Origin: DASVVT01 sp036386415
GTDB taxonomy: Bacteria > Acidobacteriota > Blastocatellia > Pyrinomonadales > Pyrinomonadaceae
NCBI GenBank assembly: GCA_036386415.1
Contig: DASVVT010000074.1
Coordinates: 1 to 32,958 of the forward strand
DNA: 32,958 nucleotides
Reading direction: 5' to 3'
The notes beneath the pieces are model-generated. The model did not search any database. It was given only the letters and a program-made list of their open reading frames with translations, and was not told the origin of the DNA. Shown piece after piece: positions 26,542 through 32,823 of the stretch (the stretch's first letter is position 1; every line of letters starts with the position of its first letter). Position numbers and translations under genes: made by a program.

Positions 26542-27531
26542 CTAGTCACCCCACCGCTTAGAAATCTCACTACTATAGAGATCCCTCTTCACGGCAATCC
26601 GCTGCACATAAACTCGTGTCGTCGAACGGTTCTGATGGTCGAGCGCGTTCTGCGTTGCTGTGATGTCCCCTGTGAATTCACTGACGATCCGCGCGAACGT
26701 GTGGCGAGTTCGATGCAGATGGAAATCTTTAATGCCTGCCTCACGCGCGTACTTCTTCAGGTTCTTCACGAAGCAGTGTGAGGTCAAGGTCTCTCCCGGC
26801 CTCCCCGCCCGGTCGTGCCTCGTCCACAGCGGGGCGTCAGTCTTGAGGGCGTGTAATCTACCGGCTGCCGACAGGTAATCCAGCAGAGCCTCTTTAACCT
26901 GCGGCTCGGTGACTTCGCGGCTGCGATAGTCTCCACCCTTGGCACGGTAAGCCAGGATCAACTTCTCCTCCAGATGAACATCTTTCCCGCGCAAGGAGAT
27001 GACTTCGCTTCTCCTCAGCCCCGTCGCCAAGTACATCAGAAGCAGCGCGTAATCTCTCTTCCCGATCAAGTCGCCTGCGAGCGCACGCCTGCGCACGACT
27101 CCCACCATCCCCCGCACTTCTTCGTCAGACATAGATTTGACGCTCTCTGTCTGGTAGGGCTTCGGCGCTTTTGGACGCGCGAGTTGGGCTGGATTTCCAC
27201 GGAGGTGTTGCCCGATCTCAGGGTCGCGAATTGCCCAAGAGTAAAAGGACGAGAGCAGACAGGCGTGCTGGTAAGTCGTGCTCGATTTGATTCCCTTCCC
27301 TTCCAAATCCCTGAGCCACTGCTGCACGTCACCGGGTTCCACCTCCGATGGCAGCTTCCCCGTGTAACGGAAGAAAGAGAGGACGATGCGCTGCTTGTCG
27401 CGCAAAAGGTCCTGGCGGCGCTCGCTCTCGCTGGTCGTAGCCGCAGCCCAGAGTGAGATCGCACCCCGCAAGGCGACCTGTAGATCAGACTCGCGCGTCT
27501 GGAGGGCTGTGCTCTGCGTGGGAGTCTCCAT
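26542..27531 (-). CDS. Tyrosine recombinase/integrase (XerC/D-like)
   Basis: The 329-residue product has the two-domain layout of phage-type integrases: an N-terminal SAM-like core-binding domain (about 15-120, with QWLRDLEGKGIKSSTTYQH) and a C-terminal catalytic domain. The catalytic set is complete: Arg in ATGLRRSEV (R173), Lys in YRAKGGDYRS (K198), HxxR in HRTRH (H273, R276), His in LDHQ (H299) and nucleophile Tyr in TRVYVQ (Y308). It would integrate and excise the element spanning at least to the right end of the window, or resolve its multimers. It lies 14 bases downstream of the small membrane-protein gene on the same strand, so they are probably co-transcribed. A 12-bp inverted repeat with a 9-bp spacer upstream (27889-27921) is a candidate core site. 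No tRNA gene was seen next to it. Confidence 0.95.
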   Translation of the reverse strand: METPTQSTALQTRESDLQVALRGAISLWAAATTSESERRQDLLRDKQRIVLSFFRYTGKLPSEVEPGDVQQWLRDLEGKGIKSSTTYQHACLLSSFYSWAIRDPEIGQHLRGNPAQLARPKAPKPYQTESVKSMSDEEVRGMVGVVRRRALAGDLIGKRDYALLLMYLATGLRRSEVISLRGKDVHLEEKLILAYRAKGGDYRSREVTEPQVKEALLDYLSAAGRLHALKTDAPLWTRHDRAGRPGETLTSHCFVKNLKKYAREAGIKDFHLHRTRHTFARIVSEFTGDITATQNALDHQNRSTTRVYVQRIAVKRDLYSSEISKRWGD

Positions 27532-27545
27532 ATTGCTTCTACAGG

Positions 27546-27830
27546 TCAGGCGTCGATCAGATCAGGCCAGTCGAAATCATCCTCTTCCTGATGCGGGAGA
27601 GCTTCATCTGCTATCCCTGCTCCAAGTGTTCCGAACAACACCGGCAAGGCGGCTGCTCCCTGAAGCTGAGGCTCCGCTTCGCGTTTCTTCTCATCAGGCA
27701 CTTCGTTCTCTCGTTTGGTTCGAGCGACGGGTCTTGGCGCGGGATTAAGGCTGTACCAGATGATCGCAAATGCCAGCACTAAGGCCAGCAGTTGGAGCTT
27801 GAAGGTCTGTTTGGTTCGCTCTCTTCCCAT
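27546..27830 (-). CDS. Small hypothetical membrane protein
   Basis: The product has 94 residues: a basic N-terminus (MGRERTKQTFK), one hydrophobic segment (about 12-29, LQLLALVLAFAIIWYSL), then a charged, disorder-like tail ending in the acidic EEDDFDWPDLIDA. This predicts a single-pass inner-membrane protein. AGGG lies about 8 bases upstream of the ATG on the minus strand. It sits directly upstream of the integrase in the same direction, and both would be transcribed from the AT-rich region at 27840-28009. I do not recognise a family. The coding call rests on the clean membrane segment, spacing and operon position. Confidence 0.6.
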   Translation of the reverse strand: MGRERTKQTFKLQLLALVLAFAIIWYSLNPAPRPVARTKRENEVPDEKKREAEPQLQGAAALPVLFGTLGAGIADEALPHQEEDDFDWPDLIDA

Positions 27831-27888
27831 TAGCTTGCCCTACAGAAGGTTTTGCAACGCTTTTCCTACTTATTTATACCATAACTGG

Positions 27889-27921
27889 ATGGATACACAA
27901 CTGAATGGTTTGTGTATCCAT
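27889..27921. other. 12-bp perfect inverted repeat with 9-bp spacer (candidate recombination core or operator)
   Basis: atggatacacaa (27889-27900) and ttgtgtatccat (27910-27921) are exact reverse complements separated by ctgaatggt. The site lies in an AT-rich region between two divergent genes. Arm and spacer lengths are close to those of tyrosine-recombinase core sites, and the integrase gene is about 360 bases away. An operator controlling both divergent genes is the main alternative. Confidence 0.5.
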
Positions 27922-28009
27922 TGATGGAAACCTGTAGATTTTTACTTTTCCTATATGTGATACTCGCACCTCGTGAAACACCATCTCAATCAGGAGTTGT
28001 GACCAGACC

Positions 28010-28789
28010 TTGAGAGCCACTTATCGTCGCCAACGAAAGCTTGATCCACTCGCATCAGTTGATTCGATCCGAGTTATCATCTATCAACTTCGCGCTGCTT
28101 TGCCTGACATTATTCCTCAACGAGACAAAGATTTGGTGAGGTTGCTTCGCGCCGTGCGCCACATTCATCGCTATCCGGCGTCAGATACGAATCGTGGTCG
28201 GCCTGGTCGTTGGAAACGTGAAGACCTCCTCAAAGTGTCTGCACGCCTCTCTGACACCCTGGAGCGTGAAACATCCTCTCACATCTCGCTCTCAAGCTTT
28301 GTTGATCATTATCTACGTCTGCTTGATTTCCCTTCTGACGTGCTCCAAGCGCTCTCTGGTGGCGATATTAATCTCTTTGAGGCTGAACAACTCGCACGAG
28401 TAACGGCTGAGCGACTGGGCGGGAGTCCGGCACAGGCCAAGCGGACACGTGCTGATCTGCTCTCGGCTCATGTACAAGCAAGGCTCTCCGGCGAACGCCT
28501 ACGCCAAAGGGTGGCGGAACTGCTTCGTGCTTCAGCAGATGAAGCAGGGACGACGGGTGACAATGATTTAGATCAAGATTTGGAAGATTTCGACCCTTAT
28601 GACCCGACTCACCTGTTTTGGGATCAGATCAAGCAATTGGGCTTCGCTTTTCGCGATATACGGCGTGAAGATGTGACAGATGAAGAAGTCGAAGAACTCC
28701 TCAAGGCGAGCGAACCTGTACTGATTGTATTGAATAGAATTCAGCGGCGTAAGGAGAAGAAGAACAACACCCCTAAATTGATAATCTAG
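28010..28789 (+). CDS. Possible ParB-like helix-turn-helix DNA-binding protein
   Basis: The first usable start is TTG 28010, preceded at a distance by AGGAG (27992-27996). The frame is closed upstream by TGA at 27974-27976. The 259-residue product is rich in helix and charge. Residues about 60-170 resemble the central DNA-binding region of ParB/KorB proteins: KREDLLKVSARLSDTLER, LSSFVDHYLRLLDFPSDVLQ, then ALSGGDINLFEAEQLARVTA and RLSGERLRQRVAELL. An N-terminal ParB nuclease-like motif (GERR) is not apparent. The C-terminal part is acidic, then basic (RIQRRKEKKNN). In ParABS systems, ParB binds the centromere and stimulates ParA. A ParA gene lies 1 kb away on the other strand, so a role in partition is plausible but the homology is weak by eye. 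Confidence 0.65.
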   Translation: MRATYRRQRKLDPLASVDSIRVIIYQLRAALPDIIPQRDKDLVRLLRAVRHIHRYPASDTNRGRPGRWKREDLLKVSARLSDTLERETSSHISLSSFVDHYLRLLDFPSDVLQALSGGDINLFEAEQLARVTAERLGGSPAQAKRTRADLLSAHVQARLSGERLRQRVAELLRASADEAGTTGDNDLDQDLEDFDPYDPTHLFWDQIKQLGFAFRDIRREDVTDEEVEELLKASEPVLIVLNRIQRRKEKKNNTPKLII

Positions 28790-29115
28790 TTCGTCAGTCT
28801 AGTACAATAGGCGCAAATGGCCTCTAAAATGACTGTTGTTTAGTAAATATCTGCGAATTTCTCATACACCGTCATAACCTCTGTAAATAGCTACGTCAAT
28901 GATATTGGCTCCCGTTCCCCGGCTTCCCTTCCTTATCGAGTCCTGTTCAGTAACATTTCTGAATTTACACTATTGAAGGGCAGGGTCTCAAATGTTGTTT
29001 GTCGCATGGAATAGAAGCGTCAAGGCCGAGAGGTACAGACTGAAAAGCATAAAATCCAGGCGCGCATACCCCTGCAATCTACGTTGCAGCCCCTGTAATC
29101 CAGATTGCAAGGGTG
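28790..29115. other. Convergent intergenic region with two palindrome-family copies
   Basis: No gene is apparent between the ParB-like gene and the winged-helix gene, which converge here. Most of it is AT-rich and featureless. At its right edge two copies of the element's palindromic repeat lie side by side: 29069-29089 (partial) and 29090-29113. They end three bases beyond the stop of the winged-helix gene. They may also act as a terminator for either gene. Confidence 0.6.
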
Positions 29116-29748
29116 TCAGCCCCCTTCCCCCCCCCCGATGTGGTAGCGGCGGTTTGGCCCGGCGCCAGGCGTCTGCGGTGAAAGAAAGAGGCGGAAGATT
29201 GTCCCCTTCTTATTCGGTGTATTAAAGATTTCAGGTCGCTCAATAAAGCCTAGCAACTCTAGCTGCGCGACTACGTTATAACATTGGCGTTCTTTTAGAC
29301 CTGCGGCCATGGCTAATTTAGGCATCGAAGTGAAGCATTCCGTTTGGCCCGCCCCGTATGTCATATCAAAGAGCACACGGCACACGCTCATCTGTCCCGA
29401 CCGTAAGATCGGAGACCAGCGCTTAGAAAAATCTCTGAAGCCAACTGAAGCAACTTTACCCTGCGCAGGAATTGATCCAGCGGTTCCGGGTCTGACCACC
29501 CCTGCAATCTTCTGTGCAGGGGTGTCGCGCGCTGCCGTATTTGAGGATGGCCCCACCCCTGCAATCCTCTTTGCAGGGGTGGTTTGGACTTGAGGCACCG
29601 GCTTTACAAGCGCTTCTTCCTGAGCTTTGGCTTCCTGGAGGATCTCGCGGAGCGGATTGGTCTCAACGACGCGCGGCGGTCGTTCGGGCAGACGGAATTT
29701 GCTGCGGCCTGCTACCCTTCTTTCAGGTTTTGTTTTCGGTTCGGCCAT
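29116..29748 (-). CDS. Winged-helix DNA-binding protein downstream of parA
   Basis: ATG 29746-29748 (complement) overlaps the parA stop (TGATG), with AGGAG upstream, so the two are translationally coupled. The 210-residue product has a basic N-terminus (PERRVAGRSKFRLPERPPR) and a linker (about 50-105). A winged helix-turn-helix follows (about 120-195: VCRVLFDMTYG, SMPKLAMAAGLKERQCYNVV, AQLELLGFIERP, KKGTIFRLFLSP). The linker contains TPAKRIAGV and TPAQKIAGV, which are encoded by two in-frame copies of the element's 24-bp palindrome. In many plasmid partition operons the gene after parA encodes the centromere-binding partner, and this protein is a candidate for that role. It could also be a replication initiator or regulator. 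The C-terminal tail is Gly-rich. Confidence 0.8.
   Translation of the reverse strand: MAEPKTKPERRVAGRSKFRLPERPPRVVETNPLREILQEAKAQEEALVKPVPQVQTTPAKRIAGVGPSSNTAARDTPAQKIAGVVRPGTAGSIPAQGKVASVGFRDFSKRWSPILRSGQMSVCRVLFDMTYGAGQTECFTSMPKLAMAAGLKERQCYNVVAQLELLGFIERPEIFNTPNKKGTIFRLFLSPQTPGAGPNRRYHIGGGEGG
29499..29579. repeat. Two 24-bp palindromic repeats embedded in the winged-helix gene
   Basis: Copies lie at 29499-29522 and 29556-29579, each cccctgcaatc plus a short centre plus tgcagggg. They start 57 bases (19 codons) apart and are read in the same frame, giving TPAQKIAGV and TPAKRIAGV. A degenerate third copy of the motif (PAQGKVASVG, near 29450-29475) follows in the protein. They occupy a linker, where insertions would be tolerated. 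Confidence 0.8.
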
Positions 29749-30560
29749 CAGGCGCGCGACTCCTCAACCGCAAGCTTCAGCTTACCCTTGTTCTTGCGTG
29801 CGCCGAGCCGTTTTAATATCTCGTCCGTCAGTTCTGCATAGAGCAATGCGCCGCGTGAACCCGGTGCGTAAAGCTGCACGGGTTGATGAAAGGCCGGCGA
29901 TTCCTCCAGCTTGACGTTGCGATGAATGATCGTCTCGAACACCTTCGGGCCATATCGTTCCTTCAAACTGCGAAAAGATTCGGCCGAGACTGAAGTGCGA
30001 CCGTCGAAAAGTGTGCAGACCATGCCCAGCATCTCCAGCTCCGGATTGGTGCTCCTTACTTCCTCGAACGTACTCATCAGATCATCCAGCCCGTCCTGAG
30101 CGAGCGGCGAGGCGGCCACCGGCACGAGCATGTGCGTCGAGGCCAGAAGCGGCGTGGTCAATATTTGCCCAAGCGTGGGCGGCGTATCAATGACTACAAA
30201 ATCATACGTTGTAGAGAGGGGAGCAAGCTTTGATCGCAGACGATTAATTGCGATAGCAGGCTCCTTCTCAAATCTCGCGAAACGCAGTTTAGAAGGCACT
30301 AGATCGAGATGTTCCATCTCGGTCGTGACAATGGCTGCTTCCAGGGGGAGCTTTTCGCGCTGCTCGGATTCAATCAATATGTCGGCAATGGAAAGGTTGA
30401 TCTGGTCGGCCGCGAGAAAATGGGAAGTAACATTTGCCTGGGGATCACCATCGACAAGCAGTGTCTCGTAACCGCGCATCGCGAGTTCTGTGGCTACGCA
30501 GGCCGCAGTGGTGCTTTTGCCCACACCGCCTTTCTGATTAGCAATGGCAATCGTCTTCAT
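29748..30560 (-). CDS. parA: ParA/Soj-family partition ATPase
   Basis: The 270-residue product is a complete ParA-type ATPase. It has the deviant Walker A motif KGGVGKSTT (residues 10-18, with the signature Lys10), the A' motif VDGDPQAN (36-43) and Walker B FVVIDTPP (121-128). There is no N-terminal helix-turn-helix extension, so it resembles Soj or small plasmid ParA proteins rather than P1-type ParA. ParA forms ATP-dependent patterns on the nucleoid and, with a centromere-binding protein, moves the replicon. It is the middle gene of a minus-strand operon: XRE regulator (4-base gap), parA, winged-helix protein (overlapping). The candidate centromere is the palindrome array upstream at 30836-31056. 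Confidence 0.95.
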   Translation of the reverse strand: MKTIAIANQKGGVGKSTTAACVATELAMRGYETLLVDGDPQANVTSHFLAADQINLSIADILIESEQREKLPLEAAIVTTEMEHLDLVPSKLRFARFEKEPAIAINRLRSKLAPLSTTYDFVVIDTPPTLGQILTTPLLASTHMLVPVAASPLAQDGLDDLMSTFEEVRSTNPELEMLGMVCTLFDGRTSVSAESFRSLKERYGPKVFETIIHRNVKLEESPAFHQPVQLYAPGSRGALLYAELTDEILKRLGARKNKGKLKLAVEESRA

Positions 30561-30564
30561 CCCT

Positions 30565-30753
30565 CTATGCGGCCTTTCTCTCTATCACAAGCATTTCCAG
30601 AAGCTTTAATAGCTTCTGCACAGGTGGCGAAGGATTCAGCTCTTCGCGCTCGTAACGTGCAATCGTGTTAGCCGTAACACCGACCTCTTCAGCAAGCCGT
30701 GCCTGTGTGTATCCTAGTGCTTTCCGTAAGCTTTTTATTTGTGCGCCTGTCAT
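30565..30753 (-). CDS. Small XRE-family helix-turn-helix regulator
   Basis: I chose ATG 30751-30753 (complement), preceded by GAGGGG about 10 bases upstream, which gives 62 residues. The frame continues upstream through palindrome sequence but has no domain there. The product is almost only a helix-turn-helix: MTGAQIKSLRKALGYTQARL, then AEEVGVTANTIARYEREELN and a short C-terminal helix. XRE proteins of this size are usually autoregulators. CGTATA-based palindromes 30 to 60 bases upstream (30783-30811) are a likely operator. Four bases separate its stop from parA, so it probably controls the partition operon. Confidence 0.88.
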   Translation of the reverse strand: MTGAQIKSLRKALGYTQARLAEEVGVTANTIARYEREELNPSPPVQKLLKLLEMLVIERKAA

Positions 30754-30782
30754 ATGCAAGATGCCCCTCTTATAAAAACCGC

Positions 30783-30811
30783 CGTATATTACTATACGAA
30801 GCGTATATACG
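30783..30811 (-). promoter_or_regulatory. Tandem CGTATA palindromes, likely XRE operator
   Basis: cgtata-ttac-tatacg (30783-30798) and the perfect palindrome cgtatatacg (30802-30811) lie with centres 16 bases apart, just upstream of the XRE-parA operon. Four half-sites of the same hexamer next to an XRE gene is a typical autoregulatory arrangement. The promoter itself cannot be placed with confidence. Confidence 0.5.
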
Positions 30812-30835
30812 CCACGAATATCTCCAAACGCAAGA

Positions 30836-31056
30836 CCCCTGCAATCTTCGCCGCATCCCCTGCACTCCAGATTGCAGGGGTATGACTTCAACTTTACTGC
30901 TTGAGACTTGACTGTAGGCTTCAGAAAACACCCCTGCACTCTGGATTACAGGGGTATACACCCCTGTAATCCAGAGTGCAGGGGTGTATACCCCTGCACT
31001 CTTCATTGCACCCCCTGCAATCCAGATTGCAGGGGGTGCAATGAAGAGTGCAGGGG
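30836..31056. repeat. Array of palindromic repeats forming two large perfect palindromes (candidate origin/centromere)
   Basis: Seven repeat units lie here, starting at 30836 (partial), 30857, 30931, 30961, 30991, 31012 and 31037. The units at 30931-30954 and 30961-30984 are exact reverse complements, giving a palindrome with 27-bp arms (30928-30954 and 30961-30987) and a TATACA spacer. The units from 30991 to 31056 form a perfect palindrome with 32-bp arms (30991-31022 and 31025-31056) and a 2-base centre. The array fills the gap between the minus-strand XRE-parA operon and the plus-strand winged-helix/DnaC genes. That is the expected position of a replication origin or centromere. Confidence 0.85.
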
Positions 31057-31130
31057 CATTTACAGTCTAAGGTTTATAGTGTAGGAATGAGCGCTGGATA
31101 GAGAGACGCAGGTTGCGCGTCTTAAAAAGT

Positions 31131-31178
31131 ATTGACCTGAAGCGCGACTGTTTAGCGACCGAAACGCTCCAGGTCAAT
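31131..31178 (+). promoter_or_regulatory. 14-bp inverted repeat in the leader of the second winged-helix gene
   Basis: attgacctgaagcg (31131-31144) and cgctccaggtcaat (31165-31178) pair with one mismatch around 20 bases. Smaller hairpins flank it: agacgc/gcgtct near 31104-31120 and ctcgc/gcgag near 31186-31203. This could be an operator, an RNA hairpin, or part of the origin region, which would then span 30783-31275. Confidence 0.4.
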
Positions 31179-31275
31179 TCCACTACTCGCTTTAAGGGCG
31201 AGCCGGTATTAGTGTGTTTGATTTTAAAAGTCCCGGCGCGCGCTGTCAAGCAACTTTATTTTGAAGAGGGCGCTT

Positions 31276-32415
31276 ATGACAACACAGGCACTGGAAGCCC
31301 CGCGATTCATTCGTAAGACGCAGCTCGCGCCTAGTGAATACCGCAAAAACTTCCATCAACTCGATAGAGACATCATCTTGGCTATCACATCTCCGGAGGC
31401 CGACCGGATCACGCCGCTTATGAGCAAGATTTACTTGCGGCTCACAACGGCACCGGCCGATTACTGGGAGCGTGAGGGGGTTTTAAGATTCGAGGCCGAG
31501 TGGAGGGAAGGGAAGCACGTTAAGGCTTGGTCTGTTCTCTGCGAAGTTCTGGGCGTGGCGTCGGCGACAGCGAGTAAAGCTCTCGCGTGGATGCATGACG
31601 TCGGAGTGATCGGTTACTTCTCCGGCAAAAACGGCGTCGGTATTCGCATCTTTCTCAACCGCGCGGCCAACTCCATCGGCTCGCGTGCGGCTCAAGTGAG
31701 TAAAAAAATTTTACCCTTCTCCCCTGCTTCATCCCTTAACTCTCCTGCTTCACCAAATGAAGCAGCCTTTAACGACAGCTTCGCTGTCTTAGAAGTTTTA
31801 GATTCAGATTTTAATTCGCGCAAGCCTGACGGCTGCGCGGACAACCAACTGTTGGATAAAAAATCTCCCGAACCATACTGCACCTCAGTTGGCGATGCTC
31901 GGAAATCGAACCCTCACACGGACAGGGAAGCAGACGTTGCTGGAGCACATGCCGCCAGCATGGTCGCGGTCGATGAGATCGTCCGACGACTGAAATCTGA
32001 GCTGGAACCGTCGCTGCAAACAGCCGCCCGTCAAGCCGCCGCGCGCGAGCATGAGCGTACGCGCGAATGGCTGGAGACGCGCGGCCTTCCCAAAGCGGCG
32101 CGAGTAGCCCAGCGTGAAGCCTACAACGTGCTGCGAAGCCACGGCGTGATCAACGCTTCAAAAGAGCGAACGCTGATTGAACTGGAGGTGGGACGCAGCC
32201 ACCAGACTGTGGAAGCCAGGCCTCTCACGACCGAAGAAATTAAAGAGCTGGCCGAGATGTGTATCGCGTTGCTGGAGATGCACGGGCAAGCCATTGACGT
32301 GACGCTTTCGGAGATCAGCAGTGAGGCTGGAGGATGTCTCCTGGCTGAGGACGCGCCGCGAGTACGCGCATTAGCTGAATCGATGGTTCATCAGATCGCT
32401 CAGAAGGATGAGTAG
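31276..32415 (+). CDS. Winged-helix protein, probable replication initiator/O-like protein
   Basis: ATG 31276 follows GAAGAGGG (31263-31270); an in-frame TTG at 31261 is less likely. The 379-residue product has an N-terminal winged helix-turn-helix (about 35-135: ITPLMSKIYLRLTTAP, WSVLCEVLGVASATASKALA, WMHDVGVIGYFSGKNGVGIR). A polar, low-complexity middle follows (about 140-220), then a helical C-terminal half (about 230-379: VDEIVRRLKSELEPSLQTAA, REHERTREWLETRGLP). I do not recognise a named family. Its gene is followed immediately by a DnaC-like helicase-loader gene and preceded by the palindrome array. That matches phage and plasmid replication modules (initiator plus loader beside an origin), so origin binding is the most likely role. 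A transcription regulator is the alternative. Confidence 0.75.
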   Translation: MTTQALEAPRFIRKTQLAPSEYRKNFHQLDRDIILAITSPEADRITPLMSKIYLRLTTAPADYWEREGVLRFEAEWREGKHVKAWSVLCEVLGVASATASKALAWMHDVGVIGYFSGKNGVGIRIFLNRAANSIGSRAAQVSKKILPFSPASSLNSPASPNEAAFNDSFAVLEVLDSDFNSRKPDGCADNQLLDKKSPEPYCTSVGDARKSNPHTDREADVAGAHAASMVAVDEIVRRLKSELEPSLQTAARQAAAREHERTREWLETRGLPKAARVAQREAYNVLRSHGVINASKERTLIELEVGRSHQTVEARPLTTEEIKELAEMCIALLEMHGQAIDVTLSEISSEAGGCLLAEDAPRVRALAESMVHQIAQKDE

Positions 32416-32416
32416 C

Positions 32417-32812
32417 ATGTTCAGGAATTCGTCCTCCGTTCATCATCTGGCAGCAGTTGAGAGCCCTGAGCCGACACCGGCTGCTTCCTCTGCGGCTAAA
32501 CCTGCGGGAATCCATCCAGCGCCCCCCGAAGTTTGTTCTTTCTGCTTTGGCACAGGCATGGAAGTTGTAGCGGGGCGCGGGGCGCGCCGTTGCCGCACGC
32601 AGGATCAGGGGCAGGAACTACTCGAAGTCGCAAGCATTCCGCGTCGTTACAGTGAATGCTCGCTCTCCAACTACCATCCTGAGAAAGGCAACGGCTCACA
32701 ACTCCTTGCTTTTAATTACGCAAACAGGCTCGTGCGCGAGTACCCGGCAGTTGATCGCGGTCTACTGCTGAAAGAGCCGCGTGCTAGACCCTTACCCTTA
32801 TGGCGTGGGTGA
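32417..32812 (+). pseudogene. DnaC-like helicase loader, truncated before the P-loop
   Basis: ATG 32417 lies 9 bases after AGAAGG; ATG 32408 in the same frame overlaps the previous stop but sits directly against that site. Only 131 residues remain. The N-terminal part matches the start of DnaC/IstB-like loaders: a zinc-finger-like CSFCFGTGMEVV ... ARRCRTQ, then IPRRYSECSLSNY, and LVREYPAVDRGLLL. In intact relatives that last segment leads straight into the Walker A motif (GPPGVGKT type). Here it runs into KEPRARPLPLWRG and a TGA, with no P-loop, so the ATPase domain is missing. An IS200/IS605-like left end begins just downstream and probably displaced the rest. The remaining part could persist beyond the window. 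Confidence 0.7.
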
Positions 32813-32823
32813 TGGGAATTTAC

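Noticed and set aside
30754..30939. N-terminal extension of the XRE protein
   Set aside because: The extra codons translate palindrome and operator sequence (Cys-rich, no domain). The internal ATG at 30753 has a ribosome binding site and gives a standard XRE length.
30836..31056. CRISPR array
   Set aside because: The units are palindromic, alternate in orientation and are separated by 0 to about 50 bases without unique spacers of uniform length. No cas genes are present.
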